This document shows, piece by piece, positions 23,401 through 35,800 of a stretch of 64,000 nucleotides of DNA (the first letter of the stretch is position 1; every line of letters starts with the position of its first letter). This stretch comes from Luidia sarsii (lineage: Eukaryota; Echinodermata; Asteroidea; Paxillosida; Luidiidae). Under the pieces are notes generated by a model. The model ran no database searches. It saw nothing but the letters and a program-made list of their open reading frames with translations, and was not told the DNA's origin. The stretch spans positions 806,001 to 870,000 of the forward strand of contig OX465114.1 in NCBI GenBank assembly GCA_949987565.1, given 5' to 3'. A program made the position numbers and the translations under genes.

Positions 23401-26400
23401 GAGTAGGAAGATAGGGTTTGCAAATTAATATTTCATTAAATATGATGATGACGAGATTCAAATTTGCCCTAGGAAGAGGTCTAGGGTTCCTTTAACGACA
23501 AGAGTTAAAGTTACTGAGTTTGGAGAACATTTCTTTTGATGGTTTTCCACGGAAAGGCAACGACCCTTCATCTGTCTGAGTGTCAACTGTGTATTCATAC
23601 GAACGGACGTTGATTCGCAGATTTTGGAGGTGATGGGCAGAGATATATTCCTTGCGTGTTCACATCATATTACATTTTAGGTTTTGATTCTTGAAACTTG
23701 GCTTGAAAGTAGCTCTAGGATTCCTGCAGTGGCCTGAGTCAAAACTTCTGAATTCGGAGTCAATTTCTATTCAAACATTTTCAGGAGAAGGGAGCGAGCC
23801 TACCTGTTTCTCTGAGCTGCCATTGTATAGTCGCTGGCATTATGGTCGACGGCAGAGAGTAACTGAGTTGGAAGATAGGGTTTGCAAATTAATAGTTCAT
23901 TAAATATGATGATGACGAGATTCAAATTTGCCCTAGGAAGAGGTCCAGGGTTCCTCCAAGGACAAGTGTTAAAGTTACTGAGTTTGGAGAACATTTTCTT
24001 TTGATGGTTTTCCACGGAAAGGCAACGACCCTTCATCTGTCTGAGTGTCAACTGTGTATTCATACGAGCGGACTTTGAATCGCAAATTTTTGAGGTGATG
24101 GGCAAAGATATATTCCTTGCGTGTTCATATCGTATTACAATTTAGGTTTTGGTTCTTGAAACTTGACCTGAAAGTAGCCCTAGGATTCCTCGAATGGCCT
24201 GAGTCAAAACATCTGAATTCAGAGTCAATTTCTATTCAAACATTTTCAGGAGAAGGGAGCGACCCTACCTGTTTCTCTGAGCTGCTATTGTCCAGTCGCT
24301 GGCATTATGGTCGACGGCAGAGAGTAACTGAGTAGGAAGATAGGGTTTGCAAATTAATATTTCATTAAATATGATGATGACGAGATTCAAATTTGCCCTA
24401 GGAAGAGGTCTAGGGTTCCTTTAACGACAAGAGTTAAAGTTACTGAGTTTGGAGAACATTTCTTTTGATGGTTTTCCACGGAAAGGCAACGACCCTTCAT
24501 CTGTCTGAGTGTCAACTGTGTATTCATACGAACGGACGTTGATTCGCAGATTTTGGAGGTGATGGGCAGAGATATATTCCTTGCGTGTTCACATCATATT
24601 ACATTTTAGGTTTTGATTCTTGAAACTTGGCTTGAAAGTAGCTCTAGGATTCCTGCAGTGGCCTGAGTCAAAACTTCTGAATTCGGAGTCAATTTCTATT
24701 CAAACATTTTCAGGAGAAGGGAGCGAGCCTACCTGTTTCTCTGAGCTGCCATTGTATAGTCGCTGGCATTATGGTCGACGGCAGAGAGTAACTGAGTTGG
24801 AAGATAGGGTTTGCAAATTAATAGTTAGTTAAATATGATACTGACATGATTCAAATTTGCCCTAGGAAGAGGTCCAGGGTTCCTCCAAGGACAAGAGTTA
24901 AAGTTACTGAGTTTGGAGAACAATTTCTTTTGATGGTTTTCCACGGAAAGGCAACGACCCTTCATCTGTCTGAGTGTCAACTGTGTATTCATACGAGCGG
25001 ACTTTGAATCGCAAATTTTGGAGGTGATGGGCAGAGATATATTCCTTGCGTGTTCATATCGTATTACATTTAATGTTTTGATTCTTGAAACTTGGCTTGA
25101 AAGTAGCCCTAGGATTCCTCGAATGGCCTGAGTCAAAACATCTGAATTCGGAGTTAATTTCTATTCAAACATTTTCATGAGAAGGGAGCGACCCTACCTG
25201 TTTCTCTGAGTTGCCACTGTATAGTCGCTGGCATTATGGTCGACGGCAGAGAGTAACTGAGAAGGAAGATAGGGATTGCAAATTAATATTTTATTAAATA
25301 TGATGATGACGAGATTCAAATTTGCCCTAGGAAGAGGTCTAGGGTTCCTCTAACGACAAGAGTTAAAGTTACTGAGTTTGGAGAACATTTCTTTTGATGG
25401 TTTTCCACGGAAAGGCAACGACCCTTCATCTGTCTGAGTGTCAACTGTGTATTCATACGAGCGGACTTTGAATCGCAGATTTTGGAGGTGATTGGCAGAG
25501 ATATATTCCTTGCGTGTTCATATCGTATTACATTTAATGTTTTGATTCTTGAAACTTGGCTTGAAAGTAGCCCTAGGATTCCTGGAATGGCCGGAGTCAA
25601 AACATCTGAATTCGGAGTCAATTTCTATTCAAACATTTTCAGGAGAAGGGAGCGAGCCTACCTGTTTCTCTGAGCTGCCATTGTCCAGTCGCTGGCATTA
25701 TGGTCGACGGTAGAGAGTAACTGAGTTGGAAGATAGGGTTTGCAAATTAATAGTTCATTAAATATGATGCTGACGAGATTCAAATTTGCCCTAGGAAGAG
25801 GTCTAGGGTTCCTCCAAGGACAAGTCTTAAAGTTACTGAGTTTGGAGAACCTTTTCTTTTGATGGTTTTCCACGGAAAGGCAACGACCCTTCATCTGTCT
25901 GAGTGTCAGCTGTGTATTCATACGAGCGCACATAGATTCGCAGATTTTTTATCTGATGGGCAGAGATATATTCCTATAGTTGTATTATCGTATTACAATT
26001 TAGGTTTTGGTTCTTGAAACTTGGCCTGAAAGTAGCCCTAGGATTCCTCGAATGGCCTGAGTCAAAACATCTGAATTCAGAGTCAATTTCTATTCAAACA
26101 TTTTCAGGAGAAGGGAGCGACCCTACCTGTTTCTCTGAGCTGCTATTGTCCAGTCGCTGGCATTATGGTCGACGGCAGAGAGTAACTGAGTAGGAAGATA
26201 GGGTTTGCAAATTAATATTTCATTAAATATGATGATGACGAGATTCAAATTTGCCCTAGTAAGAGGTCTAGGGTTCCTTTAACGACAAGAGTTAAAGTTA
26301 CTGAGTTTGGAGAACATTTCTTTTGATGGTTTTCCACGGAAAGGCAACGACCCTTCATCTGTCTGAGTGTCAACTGTGTATTCATACGAACGGACGTTGA

Positions 26401-26641
26401 TTCGCAGATTTTGGAGGTGATGGGCAGAGATATATTCCTTGCGTGTTCATATCGTATTACATTTAATGTTTTGATTCTTGAAACTTGGCTTGAAAGTAGC
26501 CCTAGGATTCCTGGAATGGCCTGAGTCAAAACTTCTGAATTCGGAGTCAATTTCTATTCAAACATTTTCAGGAGAAGGGAGCGAGCCTACCTGTTTCTCT
26601 GAGCTGCCATTGTCCAGTCGCTGGCATTATGGTCGACGGTA
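20415..26641 (+). repeat. Eight-monomer shifted duplication (20415-22925 with 24131-26641)
   Basis: The shift is 3716 bp. Both copies carry the rare CTTGACCTGAAAG and TAGTTAGTTAAATATGATAC variants. At 24131 the left copy joins mid-monomer: GTGTTCATATCG of the ordinary type runs directly into the AATTTAGGTTTTGG type, marking an exchange point. The copies differ near 22127 and 25843 (GGAATAAATT against GGAGAACCTT), which suggests later patchy conversion. The part between them (22926-24130) is further satellite. Confidence 0.75.
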
Positions 26642-29600
26642 GAGAGTAACTGAGTTGGAAGATAGGGTTTGCAAATTAATAGTTCATTAAATATGATGCT
26701 GACGAGATTCAAATTTGCCCTAGGAAGAGGTCTAGGGTTCCTCCAAGGACAAGTGTTAAAGTTACTGAGTTTGGAATAAATTTTCTTTTGATGGTTTTCC
26801 ACGGAAAGGCAACGACCCTTCATCTGTCTGAGTGTCAGCTGTGTATTCATACGAGCGGACGTAGATTCGCAGATTTTTTATCTGATGGTCAGAGATATAT
26901 TCCTATAGTTGTATTATCGTATTACAATTTAGGTTTTGGTTCTTGAAACTTGGCCTGAAAGTAGCCCTAGGATTCCTCGAATGGCCCGAGTCAAAACATC
27001 TGAATTCAGAGTCAATTTCTATTCAAACATTTTCAGGAGAAGGGAGCGACCCTACCTGTTTCTCTGAGCTGCTATTGTCCAGTCCCTGGCATTATGGTCG
27101 ACGGCAGAGAGTAACTGAGTAGGAAGATAGGGTTTGCAAATTAATATTTCTTTAAATATGATGATGACGAGATTCAAATTTGCCCTAGGGGTCTAGGGTT
27201 CCTCTAACGACAAGAGTTAAAGTTACTGAGTTTGGAGAACATTTCTTTTGATGGTTTTCCACGGAAAGGCAACGACCCTTCATCTGTCTGAGTGTCAACT
27301 GTGCATTCATACAAGCGGACTTTGAATCGCAGATTTTGGAGGTGATGGGCAGAGATATATTCCTTGCGTGTTCATATCGTATTACATTTAATGTTTTGAT
27401 TCTTGAAACTTGGCTTGAAAGTAGCCCTAGGATTCCTCGAATGGCCTGAGTCAAAACATCTGATTTCGGAGTTAATTTCTATTCAAACATTTTCATGAGA
27501 AGGGAGCGACCCTACCTGTTTCTCTGAGTTGCCACTGTATAGTCGCTGGCATTATGGTCGACGGCAGAGAGTAACTGAGAAGGAAGATAGGGATTGCAAA
27601 TTAATATTTTATTAAATATGATGATGACGAGATTCAAATTTGCCCTAGGAAGAGGTCTAGGGTTCCTCTAACGACAAGAGTTAAAGTTACTGAGTTTGGA
27701 GAAAATTTCTTTTGATGGTTTTCCACGGAAAGGCAACGACCCTTCATCTGTCTGAGTGTCAACTGTGTATTCATACGAGCGGACTTTGAATCGCAGATTT
27801 TGGAGGTGATTGGCAGAGATATATTCCTTGCGTGTTCATATCGTATTACATTTAATGTTTTGATTCTTGAAACTTGGCTTGAAAGTAGCCCTAGGATTCC
27901 TGGAATGGCCGGAGTCAAAACATCTGAATTCGGAGTCAATTTCTATTCAAACATTTTCAGGAGAAGGGAGCGACCCTACCTGTTTCTCTGAGCTGCTATT
28001 GTCCAGTCGCTGGCATTATGGTCGACGGCAGAGAGTAACTGAGTAGGAAGATAGGGTTTGCAAATTAATATTTCATTAAATATGATGATGACGAGATTCA
28101 AATTTGCCCTAGGAAGAGGTCTAGGGTTCCTCTAACGACAAGAGTTAAAGTTACTGAGTTTGGAGAACATTTCTTTTGATGGTTTTCCACGGAAAGGCAA
28201 CGACCCTTCATCTGTCTGAGTGTCAACTGTGTATTCATTCGAACGGACGTTGATTCGCAGATTTTGGAGGTGATGGGCAGAGATATATTCCTTGCGTGTT
28301 CACATCGTATTACATTTTAGGTTTTGATTCTTGAAACTTGGCTTGAAAGTAGCCCTAGGATTCCTGGAATGGCCTGAGTCAAAACATCTGAATTCGGAGT
28401 CAATTTCTATTCAAACATTTTCATGAGAAGGGAGCGACCCTACCTGTTTCTCTTAGCTGCCACTGTATAGTCGCTGGCATTATGGTCGACGGCAGAGAGT
28501 AACTGAGTTGGAAGATAGGGTTTGCAAATTAATAGTTCATTAAATATGATGCTGACGAGATTCAAATTTGCCCTAGGAAGAGGTCCAGGGTTCCTCCAAG
28601 GACAAGTGTTAAAGTTACTGAGTTTGGAGAACATTTTCTTTTGATGGTTTTCCACGGAAAGGCAACGACCCTTCATCTGTCTGAGTGTCAGCTGTGTATT
28701 CATACGAGCGGACGTAGATTCGCAGATTTTTTATCTGATGGTCAGTGATATATTCCTATAGTTGTATTATCGTATTACAATTTAGGTTTTGGTTCTTGAA
28801 ACTTGGCCTGAAAGTAGCCCTAGGATTCCTCGAATGGCCTGAGTCAAAACATCTGAATTCAGAGTCAATTTCTATTCAAACATTTTCAGGAGAAGGGAGC
28901 GACCCTACCTGTTTCTCTGAGCTGCTATTGTCCAGTCCCTGGCATTATGGTCGACGGCAGAGAGTAACTGAGTAGGAAGATAGGGTTTGCAAATTAATAT
29001 TTCTTTAAATATGATGATGACGAGATTCAAATTTGCCCTAGGGGTCTAGGGTTCCTCTAGCGACAAGAGTTAAAGTTACTGAGTTTGGAGAACATTTCTT
29101 TTGATGGTTTTCTACGGAAAGGCAACGACCCTTCATCTGTCTGAGTGTCAACTGTGCATTCATACAAGTGGACTTTGAATCGCAGATTTTGGAGGTGATG
29201 GGCAGAGATATATTCCTTGCGTGTTCATATCGTATTACATTTAAGGTTTTGATTCTTGAAACTTGGCTTGAAAGTAGCCCTAGGATTCCTGGAATGGCCT
29301 GAGTCAAAACATCTGAATTCGGAGTCAATTTCTATTCAAACATTTTCATGAGAAGGGAGCGACCCTACGTGTTTCTCTTAGCTGCCACTGTATAGTCGCT
29401 GGCATTATGGTCGACGGCAGAGAGTAACTGAGTTGGAAGATAGGGTTTGCAAATTAATAGTTCATTAAATATGATGCTGACGAGATTCAAATTTGCCCTA
29501 GGAAGAGGTCCAGGGTTCCTCCAAGGACAAGTGTTAAAGTTACTGAGTTTGGAGAACATTTTCTTTTGATGGTTTTCCACGGAAAGGCAACGACCCTTCA

Positions 29601-29828
29601 TCTGTCTGAGTGTCAACTGTGTATTCATACGAGCGGACTTTGAATCGCAAATTTTGGAGGTGATGGGCAGAGATATATCCCTTGCGTGTTCATATCGTAT
29701 TACATTTAATGTTTTGATTCTTGAAACTTGGCTTGAAAGTAGCCCTAGGATTCCTGGAATGGCCTGAGTCAGAACTTCTGAATTCGGAGTCAATTTCTAT
29801 TCAAACATTTTCAGGAGAAGGGAGCGAG
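26642..29828 (+). repeat. Mixed satellite stretch with the 4 bp deletion variant
   Basis: Holds two of the three monomers with the GCCCTAGGGGTC deletion (about 27182 and 29036; the third is at 16036). Two type 2 monomers follow each other near 27634 and 28100, interrupting the alternation. Confidence 0.7.
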
Positions 29829-32800
29829 CCTACCTGTTTCTCTGAGCTGCCATTGTCCAGTCGCTGGCATTATGGTCGACGGTAGAGAGTAACTGAGTTG
29901 GAAGATAGGGTTTACAAATTAATAGTTCATTAAAAATGATGCTGACGAGATTCAAATTTGCCCTAGGAAGAGGTCTAGGGTTCCTCCATAGACAAGTGTT
30001 AAAGTTACTGAGTTTGGAGAACATTTTCTTTTGATGGTTTTCCACGGAAAGGCAACGACCCTTCATCTGTCTGAGTGTCAGCTGTGTATTCATACGAGCG
30101 GACGTAGATTCGCAGATTTTTTATCTGATGGTCAGAGATATATTCCTATAGTTGTATTATCGTATTACAATTTAGGTTTTGGTTCTTGAAACTTGGCCTG
30201 AAAGTAGCCCTAGGATTCCTCGAATGGCCTGAGTCAAAACATCTGAATTCAGAGTCAATTTCTATTTAAACATTTTCAGGAGAAGGGAGCGACCCTACCT
30301 GTTTCTCTGAGCTGCTATTGTCCAGTCCCTGGCATTATGGTCGACGGCAGAGAGTAACTGAGTTGGAAGATAGGGTTTGCAAATTAATAGTTCATTAAAT
30401 ATGATGCTGACGAGATTCAAATTTGCCCCAGGAAGAGGTCCAGGGTTCCTCCAAGGACAAGAGTTAAAGTTACTGAGTTTGGAGAACAATTTCTTTTGAT
30501 GGTTTTCAACGGAAAGGCAACGACCCTTCATCTGTCTGAGTGTCAACTGTGTATTCATACGAACGGACTTTGAATCGCAAATTTTGGAGGTGATGGGCAG
30601 AGATATATTCCTTGCGTGTTCATATCGTATTACATTTATTGTTTTGATTCTTGAAACTTGGCTTGAAAGTAGCCCTAGGATTCCTCGAATGGCCTGAGTC
30701 AAAACATCTGAATTCGGAGTTAATTTCTATTCAAACATTTTCATGAGAAGGGAGCGACCCTACCTGTTTCTCTGAGTTGCCACTGTATAGTCGCTGGCAT
30801 TATGGTCGACGGCAGAGAGTAACTGAGAAGGAAGATAGGGATTGCAAATTAATATTTTATTAAATATGATGATGACGAGATTCAAATTTGCCCTAGGAAG
30901 AGGTCTAGGGTTCCTCTAACGACAAGAGTTAAAGTTACTGAGTTTGGAGAACATTTCTTTTGATGGTTTTCCACGGAAAGGCAACGACCCTTCATCTGTC
31001 TGAGTGTCAACTGTGTATTCATACGAGCGGACTTTGAATCGCAGATTTTGGAGGTGATTGGCAGAGATATATTCCTTGCGTGTTCATATCGTATTACATT
31101 TAATGTTTTGATTCTTGAAACTTGGCTTGAAAGTAGCCCTAGGATTCCTGGAATGGCCGGAGTCAAAACATCTGAATTCTGAGTCAATTTCTATTCAAAC
31201 ATTTTCAGGAGAAGGGAGCGACCCTACCTGTTTCTCTGAGCTGCTATTGTCCAGTCGCTGGCATTATGGTCGACGGCAGAGAGTAACTGAGTAGGAAGAT
31301 AGGGTTTGCAAATTAATATTTCATTAAATATGATGATGACGAGATTCAAATTTGCCCTAGGAAGAGGTCTAGGGTTCCTCTAACGACAAGAGTTAAAGTT
31401 ACTGAGTTTGGAGAACATTTCTTTTGATGGTTTTCCACGGAAAGGCAACGACCCTTCATCTGTCTGAGTGTCAACTGTGTATTCATACGAACGGACGTTG
31501 ATTCGCAGATTTTGGAGGTGATGGGCAGAGATATATTCCTTGCGTGTTCACATCGTATTACATTTTAGGTTTTGATTCTTGAAACTTGGCTTGAAAGTAG
31601 CTCTAGGATTCCTGCAGTGGCCTGAGTCAAAACTTCAGAATTCGGAGTCAATTTCTATTCAAACATTTTCAGGAGAAGGGAGCGAGCCTACCTGTTTCTC
31701 TGAGCTGCCATTGTATAGTCGCTGGCATTATGGTCGACGGCAGAGAGTAACTGAGTTGGAAGATAGGGTTTGCAAATTAATAGTTCATTAAATATGATGC
31801 TGACGAGATTCAAATTTGCCCTAGGAAGAGGTCTAGGGTTTCTCCAAGGACAAGTGTTAAAGTTACTGAGTTTGGAGAACATTTCTTTTGATGGTTTTCC
31901 ACGGAAAGGCAACGACCCTTCATCTGTCTGAGTGTCAACTCTGTATTCATACGAGCGGACTTTGAATCGCAGTTTTTGGAGGTGATGGGCAGAGATATAT
32001 TCCTTGCGTGTTCATATCGTATTATATTTAATGTTTGATTCTTGAAACTTGGCTTGAAAGTAGCCCTAGGATTCCTCGAATGGCCTGAGTCAAAACATCT
32101 GAATTCGGAGTCAATTTAGATTAAAACATTTTCATGAGAAAGGAGCGACCCTACCTGTTTCTCTGAGCTGCCACTGTATAGTCGCTGGCATTATGGTCGA
32201 CGGCAGAGAGTAACTGAGTTGGAAGATAGGGTTTGAAAATTAATAGTTCATTAAATATGATGCTGACGAGATTCAAATTTGCCCTAGGAAGAGGTCTAGG
32301 GTTCCATCAAGGACAAGTGTTAAAGTTACTGAGTTTGGAGAACATTTTTTTTGATGGTTTTCCACGGAAAGGCAATGACCCTTCATCTGTCTGAGTGTCA
32401 ACAGTGTATTCATACGAGCGGACGTAGATTCGCAGATTTTTGATCTGATGGGCAGAGATATATTCCTAGGGTTGTATTATCGTATTACAATTTAGGTTTT
32501 GGTTCTTGAAACTTGGCCTGAAAGTAGCCCTAGGATTCCTCGAATGGCCTGAGTCAAAACATCTGAATTCGTAGTCAATTTCTATTCAAACATTTTCAGG
32601 AGAAGGGAGCGACCCTACCTGTTTCTCTGAGCTGCCAATGTCCAGTCGCTGGTATTATGGTCGACGGCAGAGAGTAACTGAGTAGGAAGATAGGGTTTGC
32701 AAATTAATATTTCATTAAAAATGATGATGACGAGATTCAAATTTGCCCTAGGAAGAGGTCTAGGGTTCCTCTAACGACAAGAGTTAAAGTTACTGAGTTT

Positions 32801-35800
32801 GGAGAACTTTTTTTTGATGGTTTTCCACGGAAAGGCAACGACCCTTCATCTGTCTGAGTGTCAACTGTGTATTCACACGAGCGGACTTTGAATCGCAGAT
32901 TTTGGAGGTGATGGGCAGAGATATATTCCTTGCGTGTTCATATCGTATTACATTTAATGTTTTGATTCTTGAAACTTGGCTTGAAAGTAGCCATAAGATT
33001 CCTCGAATGGCCTGAGTAAAAACATCTGAATTCGGAGTCAATTTCTATTCAAACATTTTCATGAGAAGGGAGCGACCCTACCTGTTTCTCTGAGCTGCCA
33101 CTGTATAGTCGCTGGCATTATGGTCGACGGCAGAGAGTAACTGAGTTGGAAGATAGGGTTTGCAAATTAATTTTTTATTAAATATGATGATGACGAGATT
33201 CAAATTTGCCCTAGGAAGAGGTCTAGGGTTCCTCCAAGGACAAGTGTTAAAGTTACTGAGTTTGGAGAACATTTTCTTTTGATGGTTTTCCACGGAAAGG
33301 CAACGACCCTTCATCTGTCTGAGTGTCAACTGTGTATTCATACGAGCGGACTTTGAATCGCAAATTTTGGAGGTGATTGGCAGAGATATATTCCTTGCGT
33401 GTTCATATCGTATTACATTTAATGTTTTGATTCTTGAAACTTGGCTTGAAAGTAGCCCTAGGATTCCTGGAATGGCCGGAGTCAAAACATCTGAATTCGG
33501 AGTCAATTTCTATTCAAACATTTTCAGGAGAAGGGAGCGACCCTACCTGTTTCTCTGAGCTGCTATTGTCCAGTCGCTGGCATTATGGTCGACGGCAGAG
33601 AGTAACTGAGTAGGAAGATAGGGTTTGCAAATTAATATTTCATTAAATATGATGATGACGAGATTCAAATTTGCCCTAGGAAGAGGTCTAGGGTTCCTCT
33701 AACGACAAGAGTTAAAGTTACTGAGTTTGGAGAACATTTCTTTTGATGGTTTTCCACGGAAAGGCAACGACCCTTCATCTGTCTGAGTGTCAACTGTGTA
33801 TTCATACGAACGGACGTTGATTCGCAGATTTTGGAGGTGATGGGCAGAGATATATTCCTTGCGTGTTCACATCGTATTACATTTTAGGTTTTGATTCTTG
33901 AAACTTGGCTTGAAAGTAGCTCTAGGATTCCTGCAGTGGCCTGAGTCAAAACTTCAGAATTCGGAGTCAATTTCTATTCAAACATTTTCAGGAGAAGGGA
34001 GCGAGCCTACCTGTTTCTCTGAGCTGCCATTGTATAGTCGCTGGCATTATGGTCGACGGCAGAGAGTAACTGAGTTGGAAGATAGGGTTTGCAAATTAAT
34101 AGTTCATTAAATATGATGCTGACGAGATTCAAATTTGCCCTAGGAAGAGGTCTAGGGTTTCTCCAAGGACAAGTGTTAAAGTTACTGAGTTTGGAGAACA
34201 TTTCTTTTGATGGTTTTCCACGGAAAGGCAACGACCCTTCATCTGTCTGAGTGTCAACTCTGTATTCATACGAGCGGACTTTGAATCGCAGTTTTTGGAG
34301 GTGATGGGCAGAGATATATTCCTTGCGTGTTCATATCGTATTATATTTAATGTTTGATTCTTGAAACTTGGCTTGAAAGTAGCCCTAGGATTCCTCGAAT
34401 GGCCTGAGTCAAAACATCTGAATTCGGAGTCAATTTAGATTAAAACATTTTCATGAGAAAGGAGCGACCCTACCTGTTTCTCTGAGCTGCCACTGTATAG
34501 TCGCTGGCATTATGGTCGACGGCAGAGAGTAACTGAGTTGGAAGATAGGGTTTGAAAATTAATAGTTCATTAAATATGATGCTGACGAGATTCAAATTTG
34601 CCCTAGGAAGAGGTCTAGGGTTCCATCAAGGACAAGTGTTAAAGTTACTGAGTTTGGAGAACATTTTTTTTGATGGTTTTCCACGGAAAGGCAATGACCC
34701 TTCATCTGTCTGAGTGTCAACAGTGTATTCATACGAGCGGACGTAGATTCGCAGATTTTTGATCTGATGGGCAGAGATATATTCCTAGGGTTGTATTATC
34801 GTATTACAATTTAGGTTTTGGTTCTTGAAACTTGGCCTGAAAGTAGCCCTAGGATTCCTCGAATGGCCTGAGTCAAAACATCTGAATTCGTAGTCAATTT
34901 CTATTCAAACATTTTCATGAGAAGGGAGCGACCCTACCTGTTTCTCTGAGCTGCCACTGTATAGTCGCTGGCATTATGGTCGACGGCAGAGAGTAACTGA
35001 GTTGGAAGATAGGGTTTGCAAATTAATTTTTTATTAAATATGATGATGACGAGATTCAAATTTGCCCTAGGAAGAGGTCTAGGGTTCCTCCAAGGACAAG
35101 TGTTAAAGTTACTGAGTTTGGAGAACATTTTCTTTTGATGGTTTTCCACGGAAAGGCAACGACCCTTCATCTGTCTGAGTGTCAACTGTGTATTCATACG
35201 AGCGGACTTTGAATCGCAAATTTTGGAGGTGATTGGCAGAGATATATTCCTTGCGTGTTCATATCGTATTACATTTAATGTTTTGATTCTTGAAACTTGG
35301 CTTGAAAGTAGCCCTAGGATTCCTGGAATGGCCGGAGTCAAAACATCTGAATTCGGAGTCAATTTCTATTCAAACATTTTCAGGAGAAGGGAGCGACCCT
35401 ACCTGTTTCTCTGAGCTGCCATTGTCCAGTCGCTGGCATTATGGTCGACGGTAGAGAGTAACTGAGTTGGAAGATAGGGTTTACAAATTAATAGTTCATT
35501 AAAAATGATGCTGACGAGATTCAAATTTGCCCTAGGAAGAGGTCTAGGGTTCCTCCATGGACAAGTGTTAAAGTTACTGAGTTTGGAGAACATTTTCTTT
35601 TGATGGTTTTCCACGGAAAGGCAACGACCCTTCATCTGTCTGAGTGTCAGCTGTGTATTCATACGAGCGGACGTAGATTCGCAGATTTTTTATCTGATGG
35701 TCAGAGATATATTCCTATAGTTGTATTATCGTATTACAATTTAGGTTTTGGTTCTTGAAACTTGGCCTGAAAGTAGCCCTAGGATTCCTCGAATGGCCTG

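Noticed and set aside
5583..33558. Plus-strand open frames of 63-70 codons recurring every monomer or two
   Set aside because: They overlap the minus-strand frames in the same bases and begin at arbitrary internal positions. No start context or similarity supports them.
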